Below, one piece after another: positions 6,845-7,113 of a DNA stretch of 7,113 bases. Under the pieces are notes generated by a model. That model saw nothing but the letters and a program-made list of their open reading frames with translations, made no database searches and was not told the origin of the DNA. The stretch is from Planctomycetota bacterium (lineage in GTDB: Bacteria > Planctomycetota > Phycisphaerae > Sedimentisphaerales > SM23-30). Each line of letters begins with the position of its first letter. The stretch's first letter is position 1. Made by a program: the position numbers and the translations under genes. Location of the stretch: assembly GCA_029573975.1 (NCBI GenBank), contig JAKQBU010000065.1, forward strand, positions 1 through 7,113. The letters run 5' to 3'.

Positions 6845-6868
6845 GGACCTATAATCCGTTTCCCTTGC
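6841..6868. repeat. Inverted repeat overlapping the -35 element
   Basis: GCAAGG (6841-6846) and CCTTGC (6863-6868) are perfect 6-base inverted arms with 16 bases between them. The left arm overlaps the predicted -35 hexamer, a usual place for an operator. At this length it may be coincidental. Confidence 0.25.
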
Positions 6869-6920
6869 TTCATTTTCTGCAAGTATTCCTTTTTCAAAAC
6901 CGAAGCGTCTATAAACCTTG

Positions 6921-6938
6921 AACCAAATTCGATTGGTT
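6921..6938. repeat. Short hairpin AACCAA/TTGGTT after the right-edge reading frame
   Basis: AACCAA (6921-6926) and TTGGTT (6933-6938) form a perfect 6-bp stem with a 6-base loop. It lies 18 bases past the stop at 6957 on the minus strand. Only a weak T-rich stretch (GGTTTATAG) follows, so as a terminator it is marginal. Confidence 0.2.
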
Positions 6939-6956
6939 GGCGTAAAATGATGTATC

Positions 6957-7112
6957 CTATGTATCTTCATAACAAAGATTTACATCGGCCACATTGAGGC
7001 TGCCCGCCATCCCCTCGCCATTCAAAATCCCGTCCGGTTTAATCAATAAAAATCCCTTACGACGTTTTCTATCCAACCAATCTATCCCCCTTGTTTTACC
7101 GATAGTTACAAA
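6957..7112 (-). CDS. Possible 3' end of an unrecognised minus-strand gene
   Basis: On the minus strand one frame is open from the right edge for 51 codons and ends in TAG at 6957-6959; the other two minus frames stop within the first 10 bases. The peptide includes GIDWLDRKRRKGF, LLIKPDGIL and NVADVNLCYEDT. I do not recognise a family. Its composition is protein-like, with mixed hydrophobic and charged residues. It has the same orientation as the ABM gene and stops about 110 bases before that gene's promoter, consistent with the end of an upstream gene. An open stretch this long can occur by chance, so it is tentative. The sequence between this stop and the ABM start (6778-6956) holds only the promoter and small inverted repeats listed separately. 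Confidence 0.35.
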   Translation of the reverse strand, partial: FVTIGKTRGIDWLDRKRRKGFLLIKPDGILNGEGMAGSLNVADVNLCYEDT

Positions 7113-7113
7113 G

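Overview
The window looks like part of a carbohydrate-degradation locus from a Gram-negative environmental bacterium. I favour the Planctomycetota/Verrucomicrobiota (PVC) group. That rests on the type of proteins present: large exported multi-domain esterases and beta-propeller glycosidases, a GH42-like enzyme with a flavodoxin-like domain, and an unusual nitrilase-superfamily protein. The taxon is an inference from family feel and roughly balanced base composition; no rRNA or other marker gene is present.

Layout, left to right. Positions 3-830 (+) hold the 3' end of a GH42-like (clan GH-A) glycoside hydrolase that begins outside the window. It converges, with two bases between the stop codons, on a minus-strand carbon-nitrogen hydrolase (833-1681). 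Upstream of that hydrolase, 1682-1813 holds what reads as the decayed C-terminal tail of an IS3-family transposase (minus strand), including a terminator-like hairpin. Next on the minus strand are an exported beta-propeller glycosidase with two C-terminal beta-sandwich regions (1814-3802), an exported protein with three separate serine-hydrolase domains (SGNH, alpha/beta hydrolase, SGNH) and a beta-sandwich tail (3868-6453), and a small ABM/YgiN-like monooxygenase (6478-6777). A plausible sigma-70 promoter and a strong Shine-Dalgarno sequence precede the ABM gene. A reading frame entering from the right edge and ending at 6957 may be the tail of another minus-strand gene that I do not recognise.

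The ABM gene, the triple esterase and the beta-propeller glycosidase run in one direction with gaps of 24 and 65 bases, so they are probably one operon read right to left from the promoter near 6817-6844. A simple working model is that the exported triple esterase removes ester groups (for example acetyl) from a plant or algal polysaccharide, while the beta-propeller glycosidase and the GH42-like enzyme cut the glycan. The ABM protein and nitrilase-like protein have no obvious place in this scheme. The standout feature is the triple-hydrolase fusion, in which all three catalytic sites look intact and which shares a C-terminal module type with the neighbouring glycosidase. I saw no tRNA, rRNA, CRISPR array or intact mobile element.
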